A stretch of DNA of 64,000 nucleotides from Burkholderiales bacterium (GTDB lineage Bacteria; Pseudomonadota; Gammaproteobacteria; Burkholderiales; SG8-41). Positions within the stretch are counted from its first letter, which is position 1, and each line of letters starts with the position of its first letter. A program made the translations under genes and the position numbers. The stretch lies in assembly GCA_022841375.1 (NCBI GenBank), contig JALHRQ010000013.1:1-64000 (forward strand), in the 5' to 3' direction. Positions 46,370-54,989 of the stretch are shown piece after piece. A model generated the notes under the pieces. That model had not been told where the DNA came from and made no database searches. It saw nothing but the letters and a program-made list of their open reading frames with translations.

Positions 46370-47629
46370 ATGAGCGCACCCGGCGGCGCTGTCCGCAGCC
46401 CGGCGCTGGCGCCGTTCCGCGTTCGCGCCTTCCGTTTTCAGTGGCCGGCCGATCTCGCGGCATCCTGGGCCATGGAAATGGAAATGCTCATTCTCGGCTG
46501 GTATGTGCTGGTCGAGACGCGGTCGGTGCTGATGCTGACGATCTTTGCTTCGCTGCAGTATGTCGGCACCCTGCTGTCGCCGATGTTTGGCGTCATGGGT
46601 GATCGCATCGGCCACCGCATCGTGCTCTGTGCGATGAGGGGCTTGTACGCAACCTTGGCGTCGGTGCTGATGGTGGCTGCATTCATGGATGCGGTGACAC
46701 CAACGCTGGTGCTGATCACCACAGCAATCCTCGGCCTGGTCAAACCTTCGGATATCGGCATGCGCACCGCACTGGTGGGTGAAACCGTTCCTTCCGCGCA
46801 CCTGATGCCGGCGATGAGCATCCAGCGCACGACACAGGATTCGGCGCGCATCGCGGGTGCGCTGACCGGCGCGGGGCTCGTTGCGGTGCTGGGCATGTCC
46901 TGGGCCTATGTAGCGGTGGTCATCTTTTACGGCATCAGCCTGATTTTGAGCACCCGTGTGATCGAAACGCGCAGCGCCGATCATGCAGTCGCTGCGCAAC
47001 AGGCAACGCCGTGGCGCGACCTGAAAGAAGGCGTGAGCTATGTCTGGCGCGCGCCGCATCTGCGCGCGACCATGATCTTCGCGTTCCTGCTCAATCTCAC
47101 TGCATTTCCGCTGTTTACGGGGCTGATGCCCTATGTCGCCAAGGAAGTTTACGGCGCCAGCCAGACGACGCTGGGCACCATGGTGGCATCGGCGGCGGGC
47201 GGGGCGCTGATCGGATCGATCATCATGAGCCGCTTCGGCGGTGTTTTTGCGCCGGCGCGTGCGATGCTGGTCTTCGGCGCGGCATGGCTGGGTATGTTGC
47301 TGCTTTTTGCGCACACGCGCAGCCCGGCGGAAGGCATTCCGCTGTTGTTTATTGCCGGCGTCATGCAGACCATGAGTCTGATCCCCATCAGCACGCTGCT
47401 GCTGCGTACTTCCGATGAGCGTTATCGCGGACGCATCATGGGCATCCGCATGTTGGCGATCTACGGCAATCTGCCGGGCCTGCTGCTGGCGGGTCCGTCG
47501 ATCGCCCATTTTGGCTACAGCTTCATGGCAAGCTCTTATTGCATTTTTGGTTTGTTGTTCACGGCTGCCATCGCCTTGTACTGGCGGGCCGATCTTTGGC
47601 GGGGCAGCGCACCGGCCAACCGGCGCTGA
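46370..47629 (+). CDS. MFS transporter, MFS_3 (exporter-like) family
   Basis: The 419-residue protein has about 12 hydrophobic segments and an MFS loop 2-3 signature (FGVMGDRIGHRIVL, ~residues 75-88). The N-terminal RVRAFRFQWPADLAASWAM and overall pattern resemble the MFS_3 group (enterobactin exporter EntS-like and related multidrug exporters). Substrate unknown. ATG 46370 follows the intergenic repeat; no strong ribosome site is seen. Confidence 0.85.
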   Translation: MSAPGGAVRSPALAPFRVRAFRFQWPADLAASWAMEMEMLILGWYVLVETRSVLMLTIFASLQYVGTLLSPMFGVMGDRIGHRIVLCAMRGLYATLASVLMVAAFMDAVTPTLVLITTAILGLVKPSDIGMRTALVGETVPSAHLMPAMSIQRTTQDSARIAGALTGAGLVAVLGMSWAYVAVVIFYGISLILSTRVIETRSADHAVAAQQATPWRDLKEGVSYVWRAPHLRATMIFAFLLNLTAFPLFTGLMPYVAKEVYGASQTTLGTMVASAAGGALIGSIIMSRFGGVFAPARAMLVFGAAWLGMLLLFAHTRSPAEGIPLLFIAGVMQTMSLIPISTLLLRTSDERYRGRIMGIRMLAIYGNLPGLLLAGPSIAHFGYSFMASSYCIFGLLFTAAIALYWRADLWRGSAPANRR

Positions 47630-47643
47630 AAATTCGGGCAGGG

Positions 47644-48915
47644 TCAGCCGGCCCGGGGCAGTTCATTCCACGATGTTGTGTAGCTCGGTGATTTTTGCGC
47701 GGTTTGCATGCGCCAGGGCTGGTTGACCCCTGCGCCGGCAAATGTGGCGGTGTTCATTCCATAAATTCTGTTGATGCGATCCATTGCGGTCATCAGGCGC
47801 GTGGCCCGAGGTCGCTCCAAGGCGCAGAAAAAGTCTTCCTGAACGGCATGCGCAGGCTGCAGTCCGGTCAGCATGACGCCAATCTTCTTGTAGCGGTATC
47901 CCGGGCGGTAAATCCCCTCCAGGCCGGACACCGCAGCGGCAATCAGCCGTCGCGTGTCATCGGTGGCCGTCGTCAGCGGCACCAGTGCGGCGGGGTTGTA
48001 TTGAGGGTCATCGTTGCGGAATTTGTTGGTATGCATGAATACCGTGACCTGCGAGCAGGAGGACTGTTGTGCCCGCAACCGTTCGGCGGCGCGGATGATG
48101 TGGCTGCATGCGGCTTCGCGCAATTCATGCAGTGCGGTCACCGGCCTGCCGAAACTCCGGCTCGCGAGTATCTGGGACTTTCGCCCGGCGATGTCTTCCA
48201 GGCCCATGCAGGACTCTCCATTGAGTTCGGCAACGGTGCGCTGCAGAACCACACTGAAACGTTTGCGCAGTTGCGTGGCATTCGCGTGTTTCATGTCCAG
48301 CACGGTGCGGATGCCCATGGCCTGCAGTTGCGGGGAGAGTCTGCGGCCGATGCCCCAGATTTCACCGACATCCAGCGTAGCCATCAGGGTGTTCTGTTCT
48401 GTTGCGGATAATTCTTCCCAGTCGAAGACACCCTGATGCTGCGGATGCGTTTTGGCAACGTGATTGGCAAGTTTTGCCAGTGTTTTGGAAGCGCCGACGC
48501 CGGTGCAGGTGGTGATTCCGAGGTACTGGCGGACGCGGCTGCGTATGCTGCGGCCATAGTCGCTGGTTTTTTCCGGCATTCCGGTGAAATCGAGAAAACA
48601 TTCGTCGATGGAGTAGATTTCCTGGCGCGGCGCGAACTCGCCGAGCAGCGCCATCATGCGCGAGCTCATGTCGCCGTAGAGCGCGTAGTTGGAACTGAGC
48701 CAGCGCAGGCCATGGCTTTTGACGAAACTGCGGATTTCAAAAAACGGCACGCCCATCTTGATGCCCAGCGCCTTGGCCTCGTTGCTGCGCGACACCACGC
48801 AGCCGTCGTTGTTCGACAGCACCACGACCGGGCGGCGATGCAACGCAGGATTGAATACCCGCTCGCACGACACGTAGAAATTGTTGCCGTCGACCAGTGC
48901 GATAGTCGACTTCAT
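47644..48915 (-). CDS. umuC: Translesion DNA polymerase V catalytic subunit
   Basis: UmuC is a Y-family polymerase acting on damaged DNA in the SOS response. The 423-residue protein opens with the Y-family motif [17 protein letters not shown], has the second catalytic motif [13 protein letters not shown] near residue 100, the helix-hairpin-helix region [14 protein letters not shown] near 145, and the C-terminal UmuC part typical of the family. Its start overlaps the umuD stop (ATGA). Confidence 0.95.
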   Translation of the reverse strand: MKSTIALVDGNNFYVSCERVFNPALHRRPVVVLSNNDGCVVSRSNEAKALGIKMGVPFFEIRSFVKSHGLRWLSSNYALYGDMSSRMMALLGEFAPRQEIYSIDECFLDFTGMPEKTSDYGRSIRSRVRQYLGITTCTGVGASKTLAKLANHVAKTHPQHQGVFDWEELSATEQNTLMATLDVGEIWGIGRRLSPQLQAMGIRTVLDMKHANATQLRKRFSVVLQRTVAELNGESCMGLEDIAGRKSQILASRSFGRPVTALHELREAACSHIIRAAERLRAQQSSCSQVTVFMHTNKFRNDDPQYNPAALVPLTTATDDTRRLIAAAVSGLEGIYRPGYRYKKIGVMLTGLQPAHAVQEDFFCALERPRATRLMTAMDRINRIYGMNTATFAGAGVNQPWRMQTAQKSPSYTTSWNELPRAG

Positions 48916-49388
48916 GGCGTGTGCACGACGTGCGCGACGACCCCCCAGATCTGGAACTCATGTTCGTCGTTCACGGCAATGTCGGGGTAAGCCGGGTTTT
49001 CCGCTTTCAGCGTGAGTTTGCCGCGGCTGCGCTGCAGGCGTTTGACGGTCAGTTCACCGTTCAGCGCGGCGACGACAACACGACCGGAGGCGGGGGACAG
49101 TGAGCGGTCAACGATCAGCAGGTCACCATGGTGAATGCCGGCGCCGGTCATCGAATCGCCTTTGACGCGCAGGAAAAAAGTCGCTTCCGGATGCAGCACC
49201 AGGTATTCGCTCAGATCCAGGCGCTGCTCGATATGATCCGTTGCCGGCGAAGGAAAACCCGCGGTGACCCGGCACGCGCCCAGCGGCAGCGCCTGTCTGT
49301 CCGGGTTCAATGCGGGTGACAGCGGTACGCCGATGGGGATGCGGCGTGAGGGGGAAGACTTTCGGGAGGGGGTATTGGCAGGGTTCAT
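48912..49388 (-). CDS. umuD: SOS mutagenesis protein UmuD
   Basis: UmuD is a LexA-like protein that is cleaved through RecA and then joins UmuC in polymerase V. The cleavage region reads [20 protein letters not shown] (Ala-Gly site), the catalytic serine is in [15 protein letters not shown] and the lysine in GELTVKRLQ. The frame is open to an ATG at 49424, but those first codons would be the LexA box itself, so the start is ATG 49388, giving 158 residues with an N-terminus slightly longer than E. coli UmuD. Confidence 0.93.
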   Translation of the reverse strand: MNPANTPSRKSSPSRRIPIGVPLSPALNPDRQALPLGACRVTAGFPSPATDHIEQRLDLSEYLVLHPEATFFLRVKGDSMTGAGIHHGDLLIVDRSLSPASGRVVVAALNGELTVKRLQRSRGKLTLKAENPAYPDIAVNDEHEFQIWGVVAHVVHTP

Positions 49389-49390
49389 AT

Positions 49391-49410
49391 TACTGTAATT
49401 ATATACAGTA
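49391..49410 (-). promoter_or_regulatory. LexA (SOS) box of umuDC
   Basis: On the minus strand CTGTATATAATTACAG, with flanking TA on both sides, fits the CTGT-N8-ACAG LexA consensus. It ends three bases before the umuD ATG, so LexA should block this promoter or its start site until DNA damage. Confidence 0.92.
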
Positions 49411-49431
49411 TTTATCAACGCCAAGGCAGTC

Positions 49432-49461
49432 GCAAAAAACGGGCGCCACCGCAGTGCGCCC
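49432..49461 (-). terminator. Intrinsic terminator after the Bug gene
   Basis: On the minus strand GGGCGC, a nine-base loop and GCGCCC are followed by GTTTTTTG. It separates the Bug receptor transcript from the SOS-controlled umuDC pair downstream. Confidence 0.75.
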
Positions 49462-49484
49462 GCCGATGCCGGAAAGCAGTCTTT

Positions 49485-50510
49485 TCAGTCGCGTTTCAGT
49501 CCGGCGCTCTGGATCATTTTCGCGTTCTTGTCGAGTTCCAGTTTGAGGAATGCGGAAAACTGTTCCGGCGTGTTGGGGGTGAGGGTGCCGCCTTCGATGC
49601 TGACGCGTTTTTTGACTTCGGCATCGTCCATTGCTTTGAGCAGCGTGCCATGCAGCGTGGACAGGATGTCGGCCGGCGTTTTAGCTGGCGCGAGCAATGC
49701 GTACCACTGCGTGAATTCATAACCGGGCACGCCGGCTTCATTCAGTGTCGGAATATCCGGCACCAGAGGAGAACGCACGGTGCTGGTAATGGCGATGCCG
49801 CGCATGCGGCCGGCTTGCAGGTGCGGGAGCGTGGTGGTCGGGCCGGCAAACGCCATGTCCACCTGACCGGCGATGAGTTCGGTGGCAAAGATGGAGGTGC
49901 CTTTGTAGGGCACGTGCAACAGGTCGACCCTGGCCATGGACTTGAATAATTCTCCCGCGAGATGCGAGGTGCCGCCGATACCCGAGGACGCATAGGTCAG
50001 TTTGCCGGGGCGCGCCTTGACCACCGCGAGCAGCTGTTTCAGGTTGGTAGCGGGCACCGAAGGATGTACGACCAGGATGAAGGGAATTTTTGCGAACAGG
50101 CTCACCGGCGCGAAATCGCGCAGCGTGTCGAACGGCGACTTGCCTTCACCCCACACCGGGCTGATCACCAGCGGCCCCGAACTGCCCCACAGCAGGGTGT
50201 AGCCGTCGGCGGCCGCACGCGCGACATGGTCGGTGCCGATACGGCCTGATGCGCCGGAGCGATTATCGATGATGAACTGTTGACCGAGCAGTTGCCCCAT
50301 GCGGTTGCCTGCGGCGCGCGCGAACGAGTCGGTGGCGGCACCCGGCGGGAACGGCACCACGATGGTGACCGGACGGCGCGGATAGGCCTGCGCGTGGGCG
50401 CTGATCGTGTGCAGCAATGCGGCCGCAACCAATACGGTGATCGCGACCGGCAATAGCCGCCGGCGTAGGGATACTTTATAAGTATTTGATTTAATTATCA
50501 TATTTATCAA
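49485..50510 (-). CDS. Tripartite tricarboxylate transporter receptor (Bug/TctC family)
   Basis: The 341-residue precursor has a signal peptide ending near HTISAHAQA and the family motifs YPRRPVTIVVPFPPGAATDS, FIIDNRSGASGRIG, DGYTLLWGSSGPLV and HVPYKGTSIFATELIAGQV. The start overlaps the stop of the CocE-type hydrolase gene, so both are translated from one message. This suggests that the receptor captures a compound the hydrolase acts on; unproven. Confidence 0.92.
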   Translation of the reverse strand: MINMIIKSNTYKVSLRRRLLPVAITVLVAAALLHTISAHAQAYPRRPVTIVVPFPPGAATDSFARAAGNRMGQLLGQQFIIDNRSGASGRIGTDHVARAAADGYTLLWGSSGPLVISPVWGEGKSPFDTLRDFAPVSLFAKIPFILVVHPSVPATNLKQLLAVVKARPGKLTYASSGIGGTSHLAGELFKSMARVDLLHVPYKGTSIFATELIAGQVDMAFAGPTTTLPHLQAGRMRGIAITSTVRSPLVPDIPTLNEAGVPGYEFTQWYALLAPAKTPADILSTLHGTLLKAMDDAEVKKRVSIEGGTLTPNTPEQFSAFLKLELDKNAKMIQSAGLKRD

Positions 50511-52531
50511 TTCCCATGGCGCTTGATGCGCTCGGCAAAGTCACGTTCGAATACACGACGTTCACCCTCGTACGCTTCGAGTCGCGCAGTGACGATGAAA
50601 TCACGTTTGTCGCAAGCAACTTTCGTACGCATTTCGGTACGCACATTCCAGTCACCGCGTTCGAACAGCCAGGTCCAGGTCACTTCAACTTCACAGGACA
50701 GCGGATCGCCCTCGACGATGCGATAACGTTCGGTGGACCGCGCTTCTGCAATCAGATTGTCGATGTCGTCGTAACGGCCGCGGCCACTGGAGTCCGTGAT
50801 CTCGACCACGGTTTCGTTTTTGCCCATGTCGGTGCGCACCACGCGGTTGCGTCCGCCGGCTGCGAGCGCGGTGCGCTTGAATGGCGGCGCGGCTTCCACC
50901 GGCTTGAATTTTATTTTTGCGTCTTCCTTGCGCGGCGGACGCACCGGCAGTTCCAGCGCGCTGTTGCCGGTATGCAGCGTCAGCGTCACCGGTTCCGGCG
51001 ACGGCCAGATCAGCGGCCAGTAGGTCGTCGACACCGCGACGCGCATGCGGTGGCCTTTGACAAACGAATACGCCGTATCGGAGAGCGGCACACGCACCGT
51101 ATAGCGGCGGCCGGGAACCAGTTTGACGGGTTTGTCCGCGCCGTTGATGTGGGTCAGGTTGAAAATGCCGTAGGTAACCCGCGTTGATGCGCCATCCGGG
51201 GCGACATCACACAGCCGCACACAAATGAATGCGGTCGGCCTGTCCACGGAAATCGTCAGCGTGGCGACCGGCGTGCCGAGGATTTCCACGGTTTTGGTCA
51301 ATGCCGCACCGTCAAAACAGACCGATTTGCCGTCGTCGGCGCGCTGGTCACCGGGCATTTCCGGGCTGGGGCCATGCTGGAACCAGGGCATCAATTCGCC
51401 ACAGTCGAGTCCCAGTGCCTGCGGAGACCGGGCAACGATTTTTGCTGCTTTACCGGCGCGTTCCGCCAATTGGCCCCCGTCGTTGAGGAACCATTTTTTT
51501 GTCTTGATGCGTGTCGACGGCCATGCCGGTTCCGCGACCCAGCGTCCCGGCGATTCGGGGTAATAGTTTTTTGCCGGCACCGCCTGCGGCATCCAGGCGG
51601 TGAGCATCGGCTCTTCCATGATTCCCTTGTCTTTGCCGCGCATCCAGTGGTCGAACCAGCGCAGCGTTTCCTGCAGGAAACCGATCGCCGGGCCCGGTAC
51701 GCCGAGGTGCGCGAAGCGATGCCCCCAGGGGCCGATCAGTCCCTTGCGCGGCACCTGGAGTTTTTTCATCGCCTCGCCGACCGCGCCGACATACGAACTG
51801 TCGGCCCAGCCGCTGACTGCATAAAACGGGCATTTGATGCGGTCGAAGTCGATGGCGCGGCTGCGCCAGTAGTCGCCGTAGTTCTGGTGCTGCAGGGCCG
51901 AGATGATCTGCGGCGCATTGTGTTCCAGCCGTTCCAGCCACAGCGCCCGCCATTTGGTTCCGACCAGTTGCGGATCGGGTGGACGTGATTTGTAGCCGAA
52001 CATCTGCGTCGACCAGCGGATCGAACGCAGCAGCACCGAGCCGCCGCGAAATACCTGGCTGTAGGTATAGCGATCTGGCGCGAACGAACAGGGAACGATG
52101 GCCTTGAGTTCCTTCGGCGCACGATAAGCGGTCTGGATGGCCTGGAAGCCGCCCCACGAAATGCCGAACATGCCGACCTGACCATCGCTCCATGGCTGTG
52201 CGGCTATCCATTTGAGCACTTCGAGGGTGTCGTCCTGTTCCTGCTTCATCGCGAACACGCCCTGATGACCGTCAGAATCGCCCGAGCCGCGGATGTCGAC
52301 GCGCATGCAGGCATAACCATGACCGGCAAAGTAGCGGTGATGCATCGCGTCGCGCGGCGCGTAGATGTCACGTTTGCGGTAGGGCAGCACTTCAATGATC
52401 GTCGGTACCGGTTTGGACATTGCGCTGTCGGGCAGCCACAGTTTTGCAGCGAGCCGCACGCCATCGGGCATGGGTATCCAGCAGTCTTCGGTTTCGGTCC
52501 AGCGGTGCGGAAAATCGGTGATGGTTTTCAT
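50507..52531 (-). CDS. CocE/NonD family hydrolase
   Basis: The 674-residue protein has an alpha/beta-hydrolase domain of the Xaa-Pro dipeptidyl-peptidase S15/CocE type. Visible are the N-terminal VRLAAKLWLPDS, the nucleophile elbow GMFGISWGGFQAIQ (Ser ~residue 131), and a C-terminal jelly-roll domain with CVRLCDVAPDGASTRVTYG. Family members hydrolyse esters or amides, for example cocaine esterase and acylases; the substrate here is unknown. No signal peptide is seen. Confidence 0.85.
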   Translation of the reverse strand: MKTITDFPHRWTETEDCWIPMPDGVRLAAKLWLPDSAMSKPVPTIIEVLPYRKRDIYAPRDAMHHRYFAGHGYACMRVDIRGSGDSDGHQGVFAMKQEQDDTLEVLKWIAAQPWSDGQVGMFGISWGGFQAIQTAYRAPKELKAIVPCSFAPDRYTYSQVFRGGSVLLRSIRWSTQMFGYKSRPPDPQLVGTKWRALWLERLEHNAPQIISALQHQNYGDYWRSRAIDFDRIKCPFYAVSGWADSSYVGAVGEAMKKLQVPRKGLIGPWGHRFAHLGVPGPAIGFLQETLRWFDHWMRGKDKGIMEEPMLTAWMPQAVPAKNYYPESPGRWVAEPAWPSTRIKTKKWFLNDGGQLAERAGKAAKIVARSPQALGLDCGELMPWFQHGPSPEMPGDQRADDGKSVCFDGAALTKTVEILGTPVATLTISVDRPTAFICVRLCDVAPDGASTRVTYGIFNLTHINGADKPVKLVPGRRYTVRVPLSDTAYSFVKGHRMRVAVSTTYWPLIWPSPEPVTLTLHTGNSALELPVRPPRKEDAKIKFKPVEAAPPFKRTALAAGGRNRVVRTDMGKNETVVEITDSSGRGRYDDIDNLIAEARSTERYRIVEGDPLSCEVEVTWTWLFERGDWNVRTEMRTKVACDKRDFIVTARLEAYEGERRVFERDFAERIKRHGN

Positions 52532-52732
52532 GGGGTGTATCGCTTGATGAGAAAACAGACGGTGGAAAGTGCAAGTCAGTGTAACCCCCGCGATACGTCA
52601 TCATCAAACACGTGCACTTTTTCGTCCAGCCGATGGACCGCGCTGCTGTTGAACTCTGATCGGCCTGGATCTTGCGGATAATCGTGCTCTTTAGCAGCCG
52701 CCGCTGCTGCACCGCGTGTTAATATTTTTTGC

Positions 52733-53578
52733 ATGAAACGACACATCGCCTGCATCACCTTCGATTTTGATGCGATCTCGGGCTGGATCTCACGAGGCAT
52801 GACCTCGCCGTCGCCGATTTCCCGCGGAGAATTCGGACCGAATGTCGCGCTGCCACGCATTCTCGAGTTGCTCGACAAATTCGGCATACCGACATCCTGG
52901 TATGTGCCGGGGCATACGCTGGAAACCTATCCCGAGCAGTGCCGGCGGGTGTTTGCGGCGGGCCATGAGATTGGTCATCACGGCTGGACACACCGTTCGC
53001 CGGCAGCGCTGACTCCTGAGGAGGAGGAGGCGGAACTGGTGCGCGCGAATGACCGCATCCGTGAACTGACCGGACAGGGCGCGCGTGGCTATCGTTCGCC
53101 GTCCTGGGATCTGTCGGCGCATTCCGTCGATCTGCTGCTGAAACACGGCTTTCTCTACGACAGCAGCATGATGGGGGACGACTACACGCCGTACCGCGTG
53201 CGCCGCGGTGATGTTATCGAACTGGAGAAACCTGCGGTGTTCGGCCCGGAGACGCCGCTGATCGAGATGCCGGTGAGCTGGACGCTGGACGACTATCCGC
53301 ACTTCGAATTCATCCGCACGCCGACCTGGATCCTGCCGGGCAACATGAACGCCAACCGCGTGCTGGACAACTGGGTAAACGATTTCGTTTACCTGCGCGA
53401 TCACCTCGACTGGGGTGTCATCACTTACACCTTCCATCCCTTCGTCATCGGCCGCGGCCATCGCATGCTGGTGCTGGAAAAACTGATTCAAACGCTGAAG
53501 GACGGCGGTGCGGTGTTCATGAAGCTCGAGGACGCCGCGGCCGAATATGCGCAGCGGGCGCCATTCCAGCCGCGCTGA
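52733..53578 (+). CDS. Polysaccharide deacetylase-fold (NodB) hydrolase
   Basis: The 281-residue protein starts with IACITFDFDAISGW (the metal aspartate pair of NodB-type enzymes) and has SWYVPGHTLETYPE, the metal histidines in GHEIGHHGWTHRSP (~residue 80), GYRSPSWDLS, and a final TYTFHPFVIGRGHR. The pattern is that of the PuuE/allantoinase-like or amidase-like subgroup rather than chitin deacetylases; no signal peptide is present, so it probably acts on small amides in the cytoplasm. Confidence 0.85.
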   Translation: MKRHIACITFDFDAISGWISRGMTSPSPISRGEFGPNVALPRILELLDKFGIPTSWYVPGHTLETYPEQCRRVFAAGHEIGHHGWTHRSPAALTPEEEEAELVRANDRIRELTGQGARGYRSPSWDLSAHSVDLLLKHGFLYDSSMMGDDYTPYRVRRGDVIELEKPAVFGPETPLIEMPVSWTLDDYPHFEFIRTPTWILPGNMNANRVLDNWVNDFVYLRDHLDWGVITYTFHPFVIGRGHRMLVLEKLIQTLKDGGAVFMKLEDAAAEYAQRAPFQPR

Positions 53579-53619
53579 GCGCGGCGCCGCAGCTGGAATT
53601 TATAACTAATTGTTTTAAT

Positions 53620-54738
53620 TTACTTTTTCTTCTTCGCTGGGGCGCGTTTCCTGGCAACAGGCTTGCGTTTGGCTGCGGCTGCCGCGGGTTTGCGCGTTTT
53701 TTTCTCAGGACCTGCGGCAGCTTTGCGTGCGCCGATTTTTACCGGCTTGCCGCTGCGAACCGATTCGAGGATTGACTCCAGCACGGTGACGCCATGAATT
53801 TCGTCGCCGCCGGCTACGGCCAGCGCCTTTCGCGCAGAGACGGCTTTGGCGAAATATTCCAGTTCGGCGCGCTCGGTGCTGGTTTCGGGGAAGGTCATCA
53901 CTTGCGGGGGCTTGCGTTCACGCAAATTGTCCGGATTGAGCAGGCAGACCTTCATCTGCCAGGTACTGAGGTGCTCCAGGTCGCCGACTTCGACCCAGCC
54001 CTTGGAGCCGAAGACCTGCATGCGCCAGGTTTCGGCGGTGGCAATGAAGGTGCCGAGGTAACCGCTGGCGCCATCCTTGAAACGGAACAGCATCGAGGTG
54101 GTGTCGTCAATGCCGTAATCGAGCGCGCGGCGGAAACTCTGTGAATACACGGTATCAACGTGGCCTGCGAGGTACAGCATGGCATCGACCACATGTACGC
54201 CGCGGCCGGTCATGCCGCCGCCGGGGCCTTCATCCTTTTTTTGGCGCCAGTGGTCTTTGGGATACCAGTAGACGCTGGGACCGCAGAAATTGCCCTCGAT
54301 GTGCAACAGTTTGCCGAGGCGGCCGTCATCCAACATGCGGCGGATTTCCTGAAGTGCAGGCTGGAAGCGCCAGTTATAGCCGACGGCCAGCGTGACGCCG
54401 GCTTTCGCGCAGGCACGCACGGCTTCCTTCGCCGATTCGGTGGTCAGCGTGAAGGGCTTTTCGGTGAATACGTGCTTGCCGGCCTTCGCTGCGGCGACGA
54501 TCAATTCGGCATGAATGCTGTGGGGCGTAGCCAGGACGATGGCGTCAATGCCGGGGTCGGCCAGCAGCTTGCGGTAATCGTCATAGAGTCGCAGGCCGCG
54601 GCTGTCGGCGTATTCCTGCACCCGAGCCGGTGTGCGCACAGCACCCGCGACAAAGCGGATGAGACTGCTTTTGCCCTGCACGCTGTTGACGAGGTTCTGG
54701 CCCCAGCGTCCCAGTCCGATGATTGCGGCGTTGATCAT
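53620..54738 (-). CDS. Gfo/Idh/MocA oxidoreductase with a lysine/alanine-rich tail
   Basis: Residues ~1-120 are an NAD(P)-binding Rossmann domain (AAIIGLGRWGQNLVNSVQGK with G-x-G-x-x-G), with the catalytic-type motif EKPFTLTTESA near 92, and residues ~125-330 the Gfo/Idh C-terminal domain. The last ~40 residues are histone H1-like (KKTRKPAAAAAKRKPVARKR then APAKKKK). The tail is unusual for this family and may bind DNA, RNA or acidic polymers. The substrate is unknown. A strong ribosome site (AGAGGAG) precedes ATG 54738. Confidence 0.88.
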   Translation of the reverse strand: MINAAIIGLGRWGQNLVNSVQGKSSLIRFVAGAVRTPARVQEYADSRGLRLYDDYRKLLADPGIDAIVLATPHSIHAELIVAAAKAGKHVFTEKPFTLTTESAKEAVRACAKAGVTLAVGYNWRFQPALQEIRRMLDDGRLGKLLHIEGNFCGPSVYWYPKDHWRQKKDEGPGGGMTGRGVHVVDAMLYLAGHVDTVYSQSFRRALDYGIDDTTSMLFRFKDGASGYLGTFIATAETWRMQVFGSKGWVEVGDLEHLSTWQMKVCLLNPDNLRERKPPQVMTFPETSTERAELEYFAKAVSARKALAVAGGDEIHGVTVLESILESVRSGKPVKIGARKAAAGPEKKTRKPAAAAAKRKPVARKRAPAKKKK

Positions 54739-54989
54739 GAAGCTCCTCTGTGATCGTCAATGTTTCATTGAAGTGCAGGCATGCACCAAACGGTGACATG
54801 GCACCGCAGTGCAGACGGATTGCAGCGGCTGCGGACGGTATCAAGCAAGGTCCAGGCACATGTTGCAGAGCGCGGACGGACTCCGGCTCGGCCACGATTT
54901 GGAATTGCTGAAACACCGCATCCCCATTGCACAAGGCTCTCAGTATACTGGCTGAGCGCAGCAAATTTCATCCACTCCAGGACAAACTG

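Noticed and set aside
45998..47509. Minus-strand ORF of 503 codons opposite the acyl-CoA synthetase end and MFS gene
   Set aside because: It spans two plus-strand genes and an intergenic repeat and is rich in R, H and Q; a typical antisense artefact.
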